DNA from: Ferrovibrio sp.
Lineage (GTDB): Bacteria > Pseudomonadota > Alphaproteobacteria > Ferrovibrionales > Ferrovibrionaceae
Assembly: GCF_029255545.1 (NCBI RefSeq)
Contig: NZ_JANLJJ010000015.1
Span: 23,424 to 87,423 of the forward strand
Direction of reading: 5' to 3'
Length of the DNA stretch: 64,000 bases
Below, piece after piece: positions 1 to 12,245 of the stretch. Each line of letters starts with the position of its first letter. The first letter of the stretch is position 1. Made by a program: the position numbers and the translations under genes. The notes under the pieces are model-generated. The model was given only the letters and a program-made list of their open reading frames with translations. It ran no database searches and was not told where the DNA came from.

Positions 1-116
1 ACGGCATCCTCGGCATCGCCCACGCTGGCCAGCATGCGATAGGCCAGACCGAACAGCCGCCGGCGATGCTGCTCGAAGGTCGCGGTCTTGGCGTCGATCG
101 CCGGCGCGGTCGGCAT
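1..116 (-). CDS. ECF sigma factor, SigJ/ECF41-like (N-terminal fragment)
   Basis: Partial gene cut by the left window edge; only the first 38 codons are present, read leftwards from an ATG at 116. The visible peptide contains FEQHRRRLFGLAYRML followed by GDAEDAV, the typical start of sigma-70 region 2 in ECF factors of the SigJ/ECF41 type. Its ATG lies 1 nt after the stop codon of the gene at 118-1065, so the two are almost certainly co-transcribed. ECF41 factors are known to be encoded beside carboxymuconolactone-decarboxylase/AhpD-like proteins, and that is what the neighbour contains, which supports the assignment. The C-terminal SnoaL-like extension that would confirm ECF41 lies outside the window. 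Confidence 0.8.
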   Translation of the reverse strand, partial: MPTAPAIDAKTATFEQHRRRLFGLAYRMLASVGDAEDA

Positions 117-117
117 G

Positions 118-1065
118 TCAGGCCACCTTCAGTCGGATCAGGCTGCAACTCTTGGCATAGCCCAGGGCCCGCTTCAAGACGGGATAGAAACGCGCCAGCC
201 CCAGGGCAATGGCGAGATCGAACATGGCGCGGCGGCCGAGCTGGCGCTGCAGCTGCTCGGCCAGGGTTTCCAGCGCCGGATCGTTTTCCGCCGCGGCGCG
301 GCCGAACCGCAACGCCAGCGCCTGCAACGGCGGCAGGTCGGTCAGGCGATTGTCGAGCGCGGCCTGCAGATGCGCCGGCGCGATGCCGTCCTTCAGCGCC
401 AGGTTGACATGGATCTGCACGCATTCGCCGCAATCGTCGACCTGCACGGCGCCCAGCGTCGCGAAATGCAGGGCCTCGGCCGGCGCCGTCACGTCCTGCC
501 GGCTCAGGCCCGCGATGGCGCCAAACTTCGCCAGCAGGACCGGGGCGATGCGGCCGATCTCGCGCATATAGTCCATGCGCACGCCGAGATACTGCTCCGA
601 TGCCGCCACACGCTGCTCGATCAGCTTTGCCGGCGCCAGCCTGGCCAGCGTGGCGGTGGATGGGCGCGGCAGGACCAGCGCAAGCGCCGCCAAAGCCGGC
701 AGGTGGATGCCCAGCAGTTCAACAAACAGCGCGGTGCCATGGGCATGGCCGGCCACCAGCGTCTCGACCAGATGGATGGCCGCATGCAGGCCCAGGAACA
801 CCGCCGCCGGCAGCAGGCCGCTCCGTTGGCCACGCCGGGCCGCCCAGGCCGCGCCCAGGCCGGTGGCGATGAAGGCGGCGCCGATATCACGCACGAAATG
901 GTCGTTGAACGGGCCGGTGCCGCTCACCCCCGGCACCCCGGCATACCAGCCGCCGGGAACGGCCAGCATGAACAGGCCGTTCAGCACAAGGCCGGCCGCC
1001 AGCAGCGCGGTCAGGCCGCGCCAGACCGGGCCGGGCGCAGGATTCGGGGTAGAAGGGGTCGTCAT
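118..1065 (-). CDS. Membrane domain fused to AhpD/CMD-like domain
   Basis: A 315-aa protein with two parts. Residues about 15-130 hold four hydrophobic segments with a conserved HxxxH-like stretch (LHAAIHLVE), resembling small DoxX/DUF4345-type membrane proteins. Residues about 150-315 resemble the carboxymuconolactone decarboxylase/AhpD family and carry the redox motif CGEC (in VDDCGECVQIH). AhpD-type CxxC proteins act as thiol reductants or peroxidases, so a membrane-tethered redox role is plausible. The following sigma gene starts 1 nt after its stop. CMD proteins are the usual genomic partners and probable regulators of ECF41 sigma factors. The fusion to a membrane domain is less usual. 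The substrate is unknown. Confidence 0.7.
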   Translation of the reverse strand: MTTPSTPNPAPGPVWRGLTALLAAGLVLNGLFMLAVPGGWYAGVPGVSGTGPFNDHFVRDIGAAFIATGLGAAWAARRGQRSGLLPAAVFLGLHAAIHLVETLVAGHAHGTALFVELLGIHLPALAALALVLPRPSTATLARLAPAKLIEQRVAASEQYLGVRMDYMREIGRIAPVLLAKFGAIAGLSRQDVTAPAEALHFATLGAVQVDDCGECVQIHVNLALKDGIAPAHLQAALDNRLTDLPPLQALALRFGRAAAENDPALETLAEQLQRQLGRRAMFDLAIALGLARFYPVLKRALGYAKSCSLIRLKVA

Positions 1066-1132
1066 GGGGCTATCCTTTTCTCTGTGGATACCCCAAAGAC
1101 GGCCGACCTATGGATTTTGTGACAGGCCGCTT

Positions 1133-2407
1133 TTATTCAGCCACTTGGCGCAGGGCCTCCTGCTTGGCGCGTTCGGTCGCCTGCCGGTTGCGACGCTTGA
1201 TCCACCACATGAAAAAGCCGGTGACGGCAAACAGGGGGATGATCACCCCGGAGACGAAAACGAGGAATTTGTAGACCCCGCCCAGGCCGGTGCCGTAATG
1301 CAGCGCGCGCTGCCAGGCGATGATGGCCTCGCCCGCCGAAAAGGTTTTCGGGTCAAACACGTCGATCACCTGCGCGCGCCAGGGATCGATCAGCACGGTA
1401 ATGCCGGGAGCGCCGTCTTCCGGCGTGCCGCGCACCAGGCCAATGCGCAGGGCCTGATCCGGCCGGGTCGGCAGGAAGGCATTCAGGAAGCGCGCATCGG
1501 GCACCTTCTCCTGCGCCAGGGCCAATCCCTCGGTGAGGCCAATGCGGCTGCCGCCCCGTACCGGCTCGACGCGGGCCTGGAACATCGCCGCCCGCATGTC
1601 GCGGCCAGGGAAGACCGCGTTCACCGCCACCGAAATCTGCTGCGGGAAAGCCAGATAGACGCCGGTGAAATTCACCAGCATGAACAGCAGCAGGCTCCAG
1701 ATGCCGACCGCGCCATGCAGGTCGCGATGCAGCCGCAGGCCCTTCGCTCCCTTGCGGATGGTGAAGGCGGCTTTCCACTGACCGTTCCGTGGCCACCAGA
1801 TCACCAGCCCGGTGCAGCCCAGCACCAGCATGGCGATACCAAGATAACCAACCAGGTCACGGCCCAGGCCGCCCGGGATGAACAGATGGCCATGCAGGTC
1901 GTGGAAAAAACGCACCCAGCCGGTCATGGCCTGCTGGGTTCCCATCGGCTGCGCCGTTACCGGATCGAGCAGGATCTGCAGGCTGCCGGCAAAGGGGCTG
2001 ACCCGCGGGATTGCCGCCTGAACCTGGCCCGGCGCTTGGCCCGCCCCGGCCGGCCCGGCATTGCGCATCGCCGGCCGTTCATCGGCCATGCCGGGCCGCG
2101 ACAGCCGCACGGCGGCGGGCTCACCCGGTTCGGCCGGCCAGCGCACGGCAATGGGAATCCGGCCTGGCTCGCTGTTGGCGGCCGTCGCCGCTTCGATCAG
2201 TTCAGCCGGGCTGCGCCATTCGCCGGCTGCCGTGGCCTGCGGTTCATCCTGGCCGAACAGATGCTCCAGATCATGGGCATAGACCAGCACGCTGCCGGTG
2301 ATGCCCATCATCACCAGGGGCAGCAGCAGGATCAGGCCGGTCCATAAATGAATCTGCTCCAGCCAGTAACGCAGGCTGCGGCGTTGCGGTTTGGATTTGC
2401 CAGCCAT
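1133..2407 (-). CDS. PepSY-associated TM protein, iron-uptake linked
   Basis: A 424-aa inner-membrane protein of the PepSY_TM (PiuB-like) family. A first membrane helix lies near residues 20-45, a central pair follows around the motifs FFHDLHGHLF and LHRDLHGAVGIWS, and a last helix precedes a basic tail. The His-containing DLHG repeats and the last helix are typical of family members thought to reduce or handle ferric siderophores at the inner membrane. The ATG at 2407 is chosen because GAGGG lies about 9 nt upstream and the family-like sequence begins there; the frame stays open further upstream, but that stretch is low-complexity and overlaps the hydroxylase gene. It is third in the iron operon that starts at 5413. 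Confidence 0.85.
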   Translation of the reverse strand: MAGKSKPQRRSLRYWLEQIHLWTGLILLLPLVMMGITGSVLVYAHDLEHLFGQDEPQATAAGEWRSPAELIEAATAANSEPGRIPIAVRWPAEPGEPAAVRLSRPGMADERPAMRNAGPAGAGQAPGQVQAAIPRVSPFAGSLQILLDPVTAQPMGTQQAMTGWVRFFHDLHGHLFIPGGLGRDLVGYLGIAMLVLGCTGLVIWWPRNGQWKAAFTIRKGAKGLRLHRDLHGAVGIWSLLLFMLVNFTGVYLAFPQQISVAVNAVFPGRDMRAAMFQARVEPVRGGSRIGLTEGLALAQEKVPDARFLNAFLPTRPDQALRIGLVRGTPEDGAPGITVLIDPWRAQVIDVFDPKTFSAGEAIIAWQRALHYGTGLGGVYKFLVFVSGVIIPLFAVTGFFMWWIKRRNRQATERAKQEALRQVAE

Positions 2408-2429
2408 GGAGCGGGACCCTCGTGTCGTC

Positions 2430-3113
2430 TCAGCTGTCGGCCCAGCGCCGCAGCAGGTTGTGATAGATGGCGGTAAGCTGCACCACGGCCGGGTCGCCGT
2501 GGGTTTTCTCGGCCGCGAGCTGCTGGATGCTGGTATCGAGCTGGAACAACAGGCTGCGCTGGCCGTCATCGCGCACCATGCTCTGCAGCCAGAAAAAACT
2601 GGCGACGCGGGCCCCGCGCGTCACCTCGGTGACACGATGCAGGCTGGTCGATGGATACAGCACCATGTCGCCGGCCGGCAGCTTCACCCGGTGCTCGCCA
2701 TAGGTATCCTCGACGACCAGCTCGCCGCCGTCATACTCCTCCGGCTCGGCCAGGAACAACGTGCAGGACAGGTCGGTGCGGATGCGGAAATCGCTGCCCG
2801 CCAGCGGGCGGATCGCGTTATCGACATGATTGCCGAAGGATTCGCCGCCGGCATAGCGGTTGAACAGCGGCGGGAACACCTTCAGCGGCAGGGCGCCGGA
2901 GATGAACAGCGGGCTGCGCTCCAGGGCATCGAGCACCAGCTCGCCGACCTGGCGGGCGGCAACCGAGCCCTCGGGAAGCTGCATATTCTTCTTGGCCAGC
3001 GCCGACTGGTGGCCGGCGGTGACATTGCCGTCGACCCATTCGGCCGCATCCATGACCTGACGGCATTGCGCGACCTGCTGTTTGGTCAGCACGGCCGGTA
3101 TTCGCAGCATCAT
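2430..3113 (-). CDS. piuC: Fe(II)/2-oxoglutarate dioxygenase, PKHD-type (PiuC/YbiX)
   Basis: A 227-aa cytoplasmic 2-oxoglutarate-dependent hydroxylase of the PiuC/YbiX family. The iron-binding triad is visible as H96-x-D98 (in GNHVDNAIR) and H159 (in TSLHRVTEV), with the 2OG-binding Arg about 9 residues later (TRGAR). The length matches the family, which is close to 226 aa. The ATG at 3113 has GGAGA about 10 nt upstream and gives the usual short N-terminus. Family members are encoded beside TonB-dependent catecholate receptors, as here, and are induced by iron starvation. The substrate is not established. Second gene of the Fur-type operon. Confidence 0.92.
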   Translation of the reverse strand: MMLRIPAVLTKQQVAQCRQVMDAAEWVDGNVTAGHQSALAKKNMQLPEGSVAARQVGELVLDALERSPLFISGALPLKVFPPLFNRYAGGESFGNHVDNAIRPLAGSDFRIRTDLSCTLFLAEPEEYDGGELVVEDTYGEHRVKLPAGDMVLYPSTSLHRVTEVTRGARVASFFWLQSMVRDDGQRSLLFQLDTSIQQLAAEKTHGDPAVVQLTAIYHNLLRRWADS

Positions 3114-3141
3114 CGGTATCGTCTCCACATCGTGCCGCTTC

Positions 3142-3181
3142 GGAAAAAGCAACGGCCCCGCCCGTTTTTGCACGGGCGGGG
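3142..3181 (-). terminator. Rho-independent terminator after the TonB receptor gene
   Basis: A 10-bp GC stem (3156-3165 with 3172-3181) with a 6-nt loop. On the minus strand it is followed by a T-rich run (the A-run at 3143-3148). It lies 34 nt after the receptor stop and just before the hydroxylase start, so it could reduce transcription into the downstream genes relative to the receptor. Confidence 0.7.
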
Positions 3182-3214
3182 CGCGCGATTCCTGCGCGGT
3201 TTCGTTGCCTGGAC

Positions 3215-5413
3215 TCAGAACTTGAAATTCGTCGTCAGCAGCGCCACCCGCCCCGGCGCCACATTGGCGAACTGGCCGGCATGGGTGGCGTCGTAATAGG
3301 TTTCGTCGAGCAGGTTCTGGACATTGAGCTGCACATCGACATTTTCGGTGACCTTGTAGCCAACCATCGCATCGAAACGCCAGAAATCAGGCAGCTCGTA
3401 GGTATTTGCGGTATTGGCATATCGCCGCGCGGTGTAGATCGCGCCACCACCGATCTTCCAGTCCTTGGTCAGGTCGTAGCTGGTCCACAGGCTGAAGTTA
3501 TGTGGCGCAATGAAGGGGAACTCCTTGCCGTCGTTGCTGTTGGCCGGACCGTCATCGACCAGCTCGCTTTTCAGGTAGGTATAGCCGCCGAACACCCTCC
3601 AGGCCGGCGTGATATTGCCGGTCGCGCCAAGCTCGAAGCCATCAACGCGCTGCTCGCCGACATTTTGAGTGACGCCGCTGCCGACGCTAACCCTGGCATT
3701 GGTTTTCTCGGTGCGGAACACCGCGCCGGTCAGGGACAGGCTCTTGTCGAACAGGTCCCACTTGGTGCCCAGTTCGTAGCTGCGGTTTTCCTCGGGCGAA
3801 AGATCCTGGACCGCCACGCTCGGATTGCCGGCATCGCCACCCTCGCCGGCCGCGCCGCCGGGCGGATTTGACGACGTGGCATGGGCCACGTAGATGCTGC
3901 CGTTGGGCAGCGGCTTGTAGACCACGCCGGACTGGTAGTTGAGGAAATTCGAACTGCTCCTGGTGGCATAGGCGCCGCTTGTGGTCACGCCGTTGCCGTC
4001 ACTGACATAGCGGTCAAGCCGCAGACCGAGATTGATGTCCCATTGCGGATTCAGCTCGACGGTATCCAGCACATACAGCGCCTGGGTCTGGGTCTTCACA
4101 TGGGCGAAGGTGGAAGCAGGCGTGATCGTGCCGCTATAGGCGTCGCTGGGATCCGGGTCATACAGGTTGATGCCGGTGATGGTGGCCGGATTGAGCGTAT
4201 AACCACGGTTCTTCGACTGCTCCAGGCTCAGTTCGATGCCGGCCACATAGGTGTTCTTGTAGCCGCCGATCTCCAGGTTCCCGGTCAGGTCGGTGACATT
4301 CGCCAGCAGCATGTTGTCGGCATTGCGGCTGCGGGATTCGCGGCTCATCTGCCCGGTTATGATCTGCGCCAGGCTGGCATTCGGCTTGGTGACGATATAG
4401 TCGTTTTCCGAATAGCTGTAGCGCGTGGTGTTGCGCAGCGTTGCGTTATCCAGGTCATGCTCGACCTGCGCGGTGACGCCGTCGTAATAGGTCTTCACGA
4501 AATCCCGGCTGGTGAGGCCGTAGAAGTTGTCGCGGGCGACTTCCACCGGCTTGCCGGTGCGCGGATCAAACGGATGACCGTAATCGGGAATATCGTCAGT
4601 CTGCAGGTGGTAGTAACTGAGCGTCACGCGGGTCGGCTTGGCCAGGCCGAGGGTCACGGTCGGCGCGAAGCCGAAGCGCTGCACTTCCACTTCGTCGCGG
4701 CCGGCGACCTCGGCGTCATGCGCCATCGCATTGATGCGGAAGGCGATGTTGTTGTCGATCACCCGGTTGATGTCGACGGTGGCGCGTTTGGTCAGGTCGG
4801 TGCCCAGCGTCAGGCTGCCCTCGTTGAAATCCCGCGCCTTGGCCGTCTTGCTGACCAGGTTCAGGCTGCCGCCGGTGGAGCCGCGGCCGGTATAGGCGCT
4901 GCCCGGCCCCTTGACCACCTCGACCTGCTCCAGGTTGAAGGTCTCGCGCGACTGCGCGCCGCTGTCGCGGATGCCGTCGACGAAGGTGTCGGTCAGCGCG
5001 TCAAAGCCGCGGATGAACGGCCGGTCGCCGATCGCGGTGCCGCCCTCGCCCGAACCCAGGCTGATGCCGGGCGTGGTGCGCAGCACCTCCTTCAGCGATA
5101 CGGCGCCACGGTCCTGGATCAGCTCCTTCGGAATCACCGTCACCGATTTCGGCGTGTCGAGCAGCGGCGCGGTGAATTTTGGCAAAGCCGGCTCGGCCTT
5201 GTACCCCTCGGGCTCATCAGCCGGCTTCTGTCCCTCGACCGCGATCGCCGGCAACTGCGCCGGCGGCTGCGTCTGCTGCTGCGCCGCGGCCGGCAGGGCA
5301 ACGGCGCCGAGTGCGACGGCCGAGGCCGCCCCCAGCACATGTGGCGCGACGCGGCCAAGCCGCAGGCGGCCGATGGTGGGTTGTTGAATGGTCGGAAGGC
5401 TGGAATCAGCCAT
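3215..5413 (-). CDS. TonB-dependent siderophore receptor (Fiu/catecholate type)
   Basis: A 732-aa outer-membrane receptor. It has a signal peptide ending near residue 45 (ALPAAAQQ), a plug domain at about 75-180 ([19 protein letters not shown] and [20 protein letters not shown] are plug signatures), and then a 22-strand barrel. It ends in the typical beta-signal with a terminal Phe (TTNFKF). It would import ferric siderophores, probably catecholates, using TonB-ExbBD energy. GGGGGTG lies 6 nt before the ATG. A Fur-like box upstream and the hydroxylase and PepSY genes downstream mark an iron-starvation operon. The exact siderophore cannot be read from sequence. Confidence 0.93.
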   Translation of the reverse strand: MADSSLPTIQQPTIGRLRLGRVAPHVLGAASAVALGAVALPAAAQQQTQPPAQLPAIAVEGQKPADEPEGYKAEPALPKFTAPLLDTPKSVTVIPKELIQDRGAVSLKEVLRTTPGISLGSGEGGTAIGDRPFIRGFDALTDTFVDGIRDSGAQSRETFNLEQVEVVKGPGSAYTGRGSTGGSLNLVSKTAKARDFNEGSLTLGTDLTKRATVDINRVIDNNIAFRINAMAHDAEVAGRDEVEVQRFGFAPTVTLGLAKPTRVTLSYYHLQTDDIPDYGHPFDPRTGKPVEVARDNFYGLTSRDFVKTYYDGVTAQVEHDLDNATLRNTTRYSYSENDYIVTKPNASLAQIITGQMSRESRSRNADNMLLANVTDLTGNLEIGGYKNTYVAGIELSLEQSKNRGYTLNPATITGINLYDPDPSDAYSGTITPASTFAHVKTQTQALYVLDTVELNPQWDINLGLRLDRYVSDGNGVTTSGAYATRSSSNFLNYQSGVVYKPLPNGSIYVAHATSSNPPGGAAGEGGDAGNPSVAVQDLSPEENRSYELGTKWDLFDKSLSLTGAVFRTEKTNARVSVGSGVTQNVGEQRVDGFELGATGNITPAWRVFGGYTYLKSELVDDGPANSNDGKEFPFIAPHNFSLWTSYDLTKDWKIGGGAIYTARRYANTANTYELPDFWRFDAMVGYKVTENVDVQLNVQNLLDETYYDATHAGQFANVAPGRVALLTTNFKF

Positions 5414-5793
5414 GGTTCACCCCCGGAACACGTGAGAAGGATGGAAACCTGGCTGGCGGGTCCGCGCGGCAGGCCGCAGGGCCGGACTGGGCTGGCTTGG
5501 CACTTGATATGGGCACCGGGGAAATCAGTCCCGGCGCACCAGCCAGGCGGACCTTTTTCGTCGTCCGCGACTGGCGGTCAGGGACATACCATTGCCATCA
5601 GCAATATTGCAACTGATTATCACTCGTATAATTATCCCTGTCGTATAATTATTTTTGCGACTTTGCCGACACCCCAGCCCCGCCCGCGCGCCCTTCCATG
5701 TTCCGCCATCCGGTCCGAGTATCGCCGGGTCCAGCGCAGGACTCGGGCGGGAAGCCCGTTTAAGCCGTAAACCCTTCATTTGGCCCCGGTATT
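5414..5793. other. Divergent intergenic region, receptor operon / macA
   Basis: This 380-nt spacer separates the leftward iron operon from the rightward exporter operon. The part at 5590-5660 is AT-rich in a GC-rich genome and holds the Fur-like box. Short frames here have no coding character. It probably contains both promoters, so the exporter may share iron control. Confidence 0.6.
5609..5627. promoter_or_regulatory. Fur-like box
   Basis: The central nine bases TGATTATCA (5614-5622) match the core of the Fur consensus exactly, and the flanks are AT-rich. TATAAT-like hexamers occur just to the right (5628-5633 and 5644-5649), where a leftward promoter for the receptor could lie. Assignment is by motif match and by the iron genes downstream. 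Confidence 0.6.
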
Positions 5794-6957
5794 ATGAAAC
5801 GCCCGACCCTGATCCTGTCTTCCGCCGCCCTTGTCCTGCTGCTGGCCGGAGGCGCCTGGTGGTTATGGGCCGGCCGCGCCGATACCCAGCCGGCCTTGCG
5901 CACCCAGACCGTGGCCTTGGGCAGCGTGGAGGATACCGTTTCGGCGGTCGGCACCCTGCAGCCCCTGACCTACGTCGATGTCGGCACCCAGGTTTCGGGC
6001 CAGCTCAGGTCGATCTATGTCGATTACGGCCAGCGCGTCGAACAGGGCGCGCTGCTGGCGCAGATCGACCCCACCGTCTACGAGGCGCGCGTCGCCGCCG
6101 ACCAGGCCAATCTGCTGGCGCTGAAGGCGCAGCGCTCCGACAAGCAGGTGCAGCTTGGCCTGGCCGAACGCCAGTTCGAGCGCCAGCGCCGCCTGCTGGC
6201 CGAACGCGCCACCAGCCAGGATTCCTATGACAGCGCCGAGGCCAACCGCCGCTCGCTGCTGGCGCAGATCGCCGTGCTCGACGCGCAGATCCAGCAGGGC
6301 GAGTCGACGCTGAAATCCGACCAGGCCAATCTGGGTTACACCAAGATCTACGCGCCGATGACCGGCACCGTGGTGGATATCAGCGCCAAGCAGGGCCAGA
6401 CGCTGAATGCCAACCAGTCGGCGCCGATCATCCTGCGCATCGCCGATCTGGATACCATGACGGTGAAGACCCAGGTCTCGGAGGCGGATGTGCCCAAGCT
6501 GACCATCGGCATGCCGGCCTGGTTCACCACCCTGGGCCAGCCCGACAAGAAACGCACCGGCACTTTGCGCCAGATCCTGCCCACGCCGGAGACCGTCAAC
6601 AACGTGGTGCTGTATTCCGCTTTGTTTGACGTGCCCAATCCCGAGCATGACCTGCTGACGCAGATGAGCGCGCAGGTTTTCTTCGTGGTGGCAAAGGCCG
6701 AGAACCTGCCCGTGGTGCCGGTCGCGGCCCTGCGCCCGCTGCCCAACGACAAAACGCGCTTCGCCCTGCGCGTGATGGAAAACGGCCAGCCGGCGCGCCG
6801 CATGGTGGACGTGGCCGCCAGCAACCGCGTCACCGCCGCGATCGCCGCCGGACTGAAGGCCGGCGAGCAGATCGTGCTGGATGCGCCGCCGGCCGGGCAG
6901 CGCAATGCCGCGACGACGCGCCAGAGCGGCCCATCCGGCCCGCCGCCGCGGCTGTAA
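5794..6957 (+). CDS. macA: MacA-like periplasmic adaptor
   Basis: A 387-aa RND/MacA-type membrane-fusion protein. It has one N-terminal membrane anchor (residues 7-27), biotinyl-lipoyl halves around residues 55-90 and 190-215, and an alpha-helical hairpin between them (about 95-185, with Gln/Ala-rich heptads). The beta-barrel domain follows. It bridges MacB in the inner membrane to the outer-membrane channel. It is first in the order macA-macB-nodT, with 16 nt to macB. The position opposite a siderophore receptor recalls PvdR of the pyoverdine PvdRT-OpmQ exporter, so siderophore or peptide export is plausible but inferred. Confidence 0.9.
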   Translation: MKRPTLILSSAALVLLLAGGAWWLWAGRADTQPALRTQTVALGSVEDTVSAVGTLQPLTYVDVGTQVSGQLRSIYVDYGQRVEQGALLAQIDPTVYEARVAADQANLLALKAQRSDKQVQLGLAERQFERQRRLLAERATSQDSYDSAEANRRSLLAQIAVLDAQIQQGESTLKSDQANLGYTKIYAPMTGTVVDISAKQGQTLNANQSAPIILRIADLDTMTVKTQVSEADVPKLTIGMPAWFTTLGQPDKKRTGTLRQILPTPETVNNVVLYSALFDVPNPEHDLLTQMSAQVFFVVAKAENLPVVPVAALRPLPNDKTRFALRVMENGQPARRMVDVAASNRVTAAIAAGLKAGEQIVLDAPPAGQRNAATTRQSGPSGPPPRL

Positions 6958-6973
6958 CGCGGGACCCGCGGCG

Positions 6974-8956
<1,983 letters not shown>

Positions 8957-8962
8957 GCCAGA

Positions 8963-10408
8963 ATGACAATCCTCCGTTCCACTGCCGCGGCCATGGTGGC
9001 CCTGTCGCTCGGCGCCTGCTCGATGGTGCCGGAGTATTTCAGGCCCAATGTCGAGGCGCCGCAAAACTGGGACAGCCGGCAGGACGGCGCCGGCCTCTGG
9101 CCCGACACGCGCTGGTGGCAAAATTTCCGCAGCGCCGAACTCGATGCCCTGATCGTCGAGGCGCAGGCCAACAACGCCGACCTGCGCGCCGCCGTGGCCC
9201 GCATCCGCCAAGCCGAGGCCCAGGCCAAGATTTCCGGCGCCGCGCTCTATCCCACTTTGGGCAGCGATGGCTCCGCCACGCGCAGCCGCACCGGCCGCGG
9301 CACCAGCACCACATCGACCACCACCAGCAGCAGCGCCACGTCAGGCCAGGTGATCCGCAACAGCTTCGCCGGCAACCTGACCGCCGGCTATCAGGTGGAT
9401 CTGTTCGGCGCCAATGCGGCCACCGCCGATGCCGCGCTGACCCGGCTGGAGTCCAGCCGTTATGACCGCGAGACCGTGGCGATCACGCTCTATGCCGATA
9501 TCGCCACCGGCTATTTCCAGCTGCTCTCGCTGCGCGACCGCATCCGGCTGGCCAACGACACCCTGCGCGTGGCCGTGGGCGTGCTGGAGCTTTTGGAAAG
9601 CCAGCGCCGGCTCGGCGTGACCACCGATTACGAGGTGGCGCAGCAGCGCAGCAGCGTCGCCACCCAGCGCGCCACCGTGGCCGCCCTGGAGCAGAGCGAA
9701 CGCCAGGCGCTGGATGCCCTGGCCGTGCTGCTCGGCCGCAACCCGCAGGGCTTCCGCATCCAGGGCAGCAGCCTGTCCGCGCTCGACCTGCCGCCGGTCA
9801 CCGCCGGCCTGCCCTCGGAGCTGCTGCTGCGCCGGCCCGATCTGCGCAAGGCGGAAAGCGACCTGCGCGCCGCCAATTTTGATATCGGCGCGGCGCGGGC
9901 CGCGCGTTTCCCCAGCCTTGACCTCACGGCGCGGGCCGGCACCCAGAGCGGCACCACGGGTGCGCTGTTCGAGCCCAGCACGATGATCTATTCCATCGCC
10001 GCCTCGCTGACCGCGCCGATCTTCCAGGGCGGCAAACTGGAAGGCCAGGAGGAATTGACCCGGGCGCAGAGCCAGGAACTGGTCGAAACCTATCGCGGCG
10101 CGATCCTGTCGGCCTTCCGCGACACCGAGGATGCCCTGGGCGCCACGGTGAATACCGGCCGGCAATACGGCTTCGCCACGGAAGCCTTCGAGCAGGCCAA
10201 CGACGCCTATCGCATCGTCGAGGCGCGCTACCGCGCCGGCACGGTCGGTTTCCTCGACCTGCTGGATGCCCAGCGCTCGGTGTTTTCGGCCAATGACAGC
10301 ATGGTGCAGGCGGGCCTGAGCCGCTTCACCGCCAGCGTCGACCTCTACAAGGCTTTGGGCGGCGGCTGGGACGGCAGCACGGTTGCGCCTATAATCACGC
10401 GTCCCTGA
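8963..10408 (+). CDS. NodT-family outer-membrane efflux lipoprotein
   Basis: A 481-aa TolC-superfamily channel of the NodT/OprM type. The signal peptide ends in a lipobox with lipidated Cys19 (ALSLGACSM). Two OEP repeats follow, each with long helices and the internal motif [17 protein letters not shown] and its later counterpart [17 protein letters not shown] Ser/Thr-rich stretch near residues 110-130 is unusual but lies in a loop region. It completes the MacA-MacB-channel set. Confidence 0.92.
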   Translation: MTILRSTAAAMVALSLGACSMVPEYFRPNVEAPQNWDSRQDGAGLWPDTRWWQNFRSAELDALIVEAQANNADLRAAVARIRQAEAQAKISGAALYPTLGSDGSATRSRTGRGTSTTSTTTSSSATSGQVIRNSFAGNLTAGYQVDLFGANAATADAALTRLESSRYDRETVAITLYADIATGYFQLLSLRDRIRLANDTLRVAVGVLELLESQRRLGVTTDYEVAQQRSSVATQRATVAALEQSERQALDALAVLLGRNPQGFRIQGSSLSALDLPPVTAGLPSELLLRRPDLRKAESDLRAANFDIGAARAARFPSLDLTARAGTQSGTTGALFEPSTMIYSIAASLTAPIFQGGKLEGQEELTRAQSQELVETYRGAILSAFRDTEDALGATVNTGRQYGFATEAFEQANDAYRIVEARYRAGTVGFLDLLDAQRSVFSANDSMVQAGLSRFTASVDLYKALGGGWDGSTVAPIITRP

Positions 10409-10440
10409 ACCACAGCCGGCGCGGCCCGGCAGGAGCGCGC

Positions 10441-10770
10441 ATGGCCTGGCTTTATCTCGGTATCGCCATCGCGGCCGAAGTGGCCGCCACCAGCCTGCTG
10501 AAAAGCGCCGAAAGCTTCAGCCGCCTGCTGCCCAGCCTGGGCGTGCTGCTCGGCTACGGCATTTCCTTTTATTTCCTCTCGCTCACGCTGCGCGACATTC
10601 CGGTTGGCATCGCCTATGCGGTCTGGTCGGGCATCGGCATCGTGCTGATCGCGCTGATCGCCTGGCTGCTGCATGGCCAGAGGCTGGACCTGCCGGCGAT
10701 GATCGGCTGCGGCCTAATCGTTGGCGGCGTGCTGGTGATCAACCTGTTCTCGAACAGTGCCCCGCATTGA
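10441..10770 (+). CDS. SMR-family small multidrug transporter
   Basis: A 109-aa protein with four membrane helices and the family's proton/substrate-coupling Glu13 ([13 protein letters not shown]). The motifs [13 protein letters not shown] and [13 protein letters not shown] are typical of EmrE/QacE-like exporters of quaternary cations. AGGAG lies 8 nt upstream of the ATG. Its last 57 nt overlap the 3' end of the convergent hydrolase gene, an arrangement that could produce antisense interference. Confidence 0.92.
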   Translation: MAWLYLGIAIAAEVAATSLLKSAESFSRLLPSLGVLLGYGISFYFLSLTLRDIPVGIAYAVWSGIGIVLIALIAWLLHGQRLDLPAMIGCGLIVGGVLVINLFSNSAPH

Positions 10771-11652
10771 TTCATGCGGCGCTGTCGCCGCCTGCAGCAG
10801 CCAGTCGGCCTGCGTCGCCCAGTGCCGGGCCGGCATGTCGCGCTTGAAGAAGCCGAAATGGCCGATGCGTTGCAGGCCCCACTCGGCCGGCGCCACGTGC
10901 AGGCGCTCGATGGCAGCATTGGGGTAATAGTCCATCAGCTTGTCGACGCCCTTCTTCGGCCCGAAATCGTGGTCGTCGGCGAAACTGATCATGCGCATGC
11001 GCGCCCGTACCGCGTGGTTATGCGGGCGCAGTGGCGCGCCGTCGTCATCGACCAGGTAATGCGGCGAGCAGCACCAGCGCCGCCAGTCGCGCGCAATCGC
11101 GCCGGGCAACGGCTGGCCGCCCAGCCACCAGCCGGGGATGCGGCCGATCAGGCTGACCACCGTCGGGAAGGCGACATACCACGACAGGAACAGGCGCAGC
11201 TGGTGCCAGCGCGACCAGTTGCGCCAGTAGCCGTGCTGCGCGGCGATCGCCAGCACGGCATCGATCTCGCCGGCCTGCGGCATCAGGCCCAGCATCTGGC
11301 CGCCGAAGGAATGGCACACCATGGCGCGGCGAGAGCCCGGCACGTGCCGGCTGAGGAAATCGGCGGCGGCTGGGATGTCGCGCCGGCCCCAGTCGAGCAT
11401 GCGTGGCAGCGGCGCGCCGGGGCTGCGCGGCGAGCCGCTGATGCCGCGATAGTCGAAGGTCAGCACGGTGAAGCCGCGCCCGCCGAGAAAGGCGGCGAAA
11501 CCTTCGTAATAGCGGCGCGAAACGCCGGTGGCCGCATTGATCTGCACGCTCACGTCGTTGGGCTGGGCGGGCTTCACCAGCGTGCCGGCCAGCATTTGGC
11601 CATCGGCAACGGGAATCGAGACGGAGAGAATATTCAGTCGCGGGATCTGCAT
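10714..11652 (-). CDS. Alpha/beta hydrolase (paralogue 1)
   Basis: A 312-aa serine hydrolase. The nucleophile elbow is CHSFGG (Ser115) and the oxyanion region is FDYRGIGSP-like ([10 protein letters not shown]). A late HFGFF is likely to supply the catalytic His. It matches the gene at 13056-13955 along nearly its whole length (shared [47 protein letters not shown]), so the two are paralogues. The ATG at 11652 is used; the frame opens 9 nt earlier at a TTG. Substrate unknown. Confidence 0.8.
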   Translation of the reverse strand: MQIPRLNILSVSIPVADGQMLAGTLVKPAQPNDVSVQINAATGVSRRYYEGFAAFLGGRGFTVLTFDYRGISGSPRSPGAPLPRMLDWGRRDIPAAADFLSRHVPGSRRAMVCHSFGGQMLGLMPQAGEIDAVLAIAAQHGYWRNWSRWHQLRLFLSWYVAFPTVVSLIGRIPGWWLGGQPLPGAIARDWRRWCCSPHYLVDDDGAPLRPHNHAVRARMRMISFADDHDFGPKKGVDKLMDYYPNAAIERLHVAPAEWGLQRIGHFGFFKRDMPARHWATQADWLLQAATAPHESMRGTVREQVDHQHAAND

Positions 11653-11786
11653 GGCGCGCAAACTAGAGGCGCCGGTTCCGCGCCGGCAATTACGCGCGGC
11701 GTAAGTTTCCGGGAATGTGATGGGCCTGCCGCAACGGCAGGCCGCTTCGCCGGGTCACGGAGGCGTGGCGGGTGGCCGCGCCACCG

Positions 11787-12245
11787 CTATCCGGCATACA
11801 CCGGCATCACCATGCCGGTGCAGGTGGCGAAAACCGTCTCGCCGTCACTCAGGCTGCCCTCGACGAAGCAGACATGCCGCGTCGTCCGCGTCGCCCGGGC
11901 CCGGAAGGCCAGCGCGGGCGCGGGCCGCGCCAGATGCAGGAACTGCACCGCCAGATTGAGCGTCACCACGGTATCGGTGTCGTAATGGCCAAGCCCGGTC
12001 AGCACCACTGCCGCGTCGAAGCCGGCGGCGATCACGCCGCCATTCAGCGCCGCCGCGCCGCCGCCGCCCAGCACGCCCTGGGGCAACGCCGTGAGGCGGA
12101 TGACCGCTTCAGCGGCCTCGAAGCCGCCTGCGAAGCCGAACCAGAGGATTTCCGGGCGTCGGTTGAACAGGGCAAGCGCCTGCGCGCGCTCGTCCGGAGC
12201 GCGACGGAAAGGCAGTGGCAAGGTGGCCGCCACCCCTCGTGTCAC
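11787..12245 (-). CDS. PaaI-family hotdog thioesterase
   Basis: A 152-aa hotdog-fold protein. The central helix and conserved GG...N GG pattern (GGGGAAALNGGVIAAGFDAA) is that of the PaaI/YiiD-type acyl-CoA thioesterases, followed by the strands FLHLARPAPALAFRARATR and VFATCTGMVMP. It overlaps the upstream amidohydrolase-like gene by 4 nt (ATGA), so the two are translated from one mRNA. A role in hydrolysing an acyl-CoA is inferred from family only. Confidence 0.8.
   Translation of the reverse strand: MTRGVAATLPLPFRRAPDERAQALALFNRRPEILWFGFAGGFEAAEAVIRLTALPQGVLGGGGAAALNGGVIAAGFDAAVVLTGLGHYDTDTVVTLNLAVQFLHLARPAPALAFRARATRTTRHVCFVEGSLSDGETVFATCTGMVMPVYAG

Noticed and set aside
575-2347. A 590-aa open frame on the plus strand
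   Set aside because: It runs antisense across two real genes (AhpD-like fusion and PepSY protein) and the gap between them.
3881-5770. A 629-aa open frame on the plus strand
   Set aside because: It is antisense to the TonB receptor gene, which has clear family motifs; high GC content keeps the opposite frame open.
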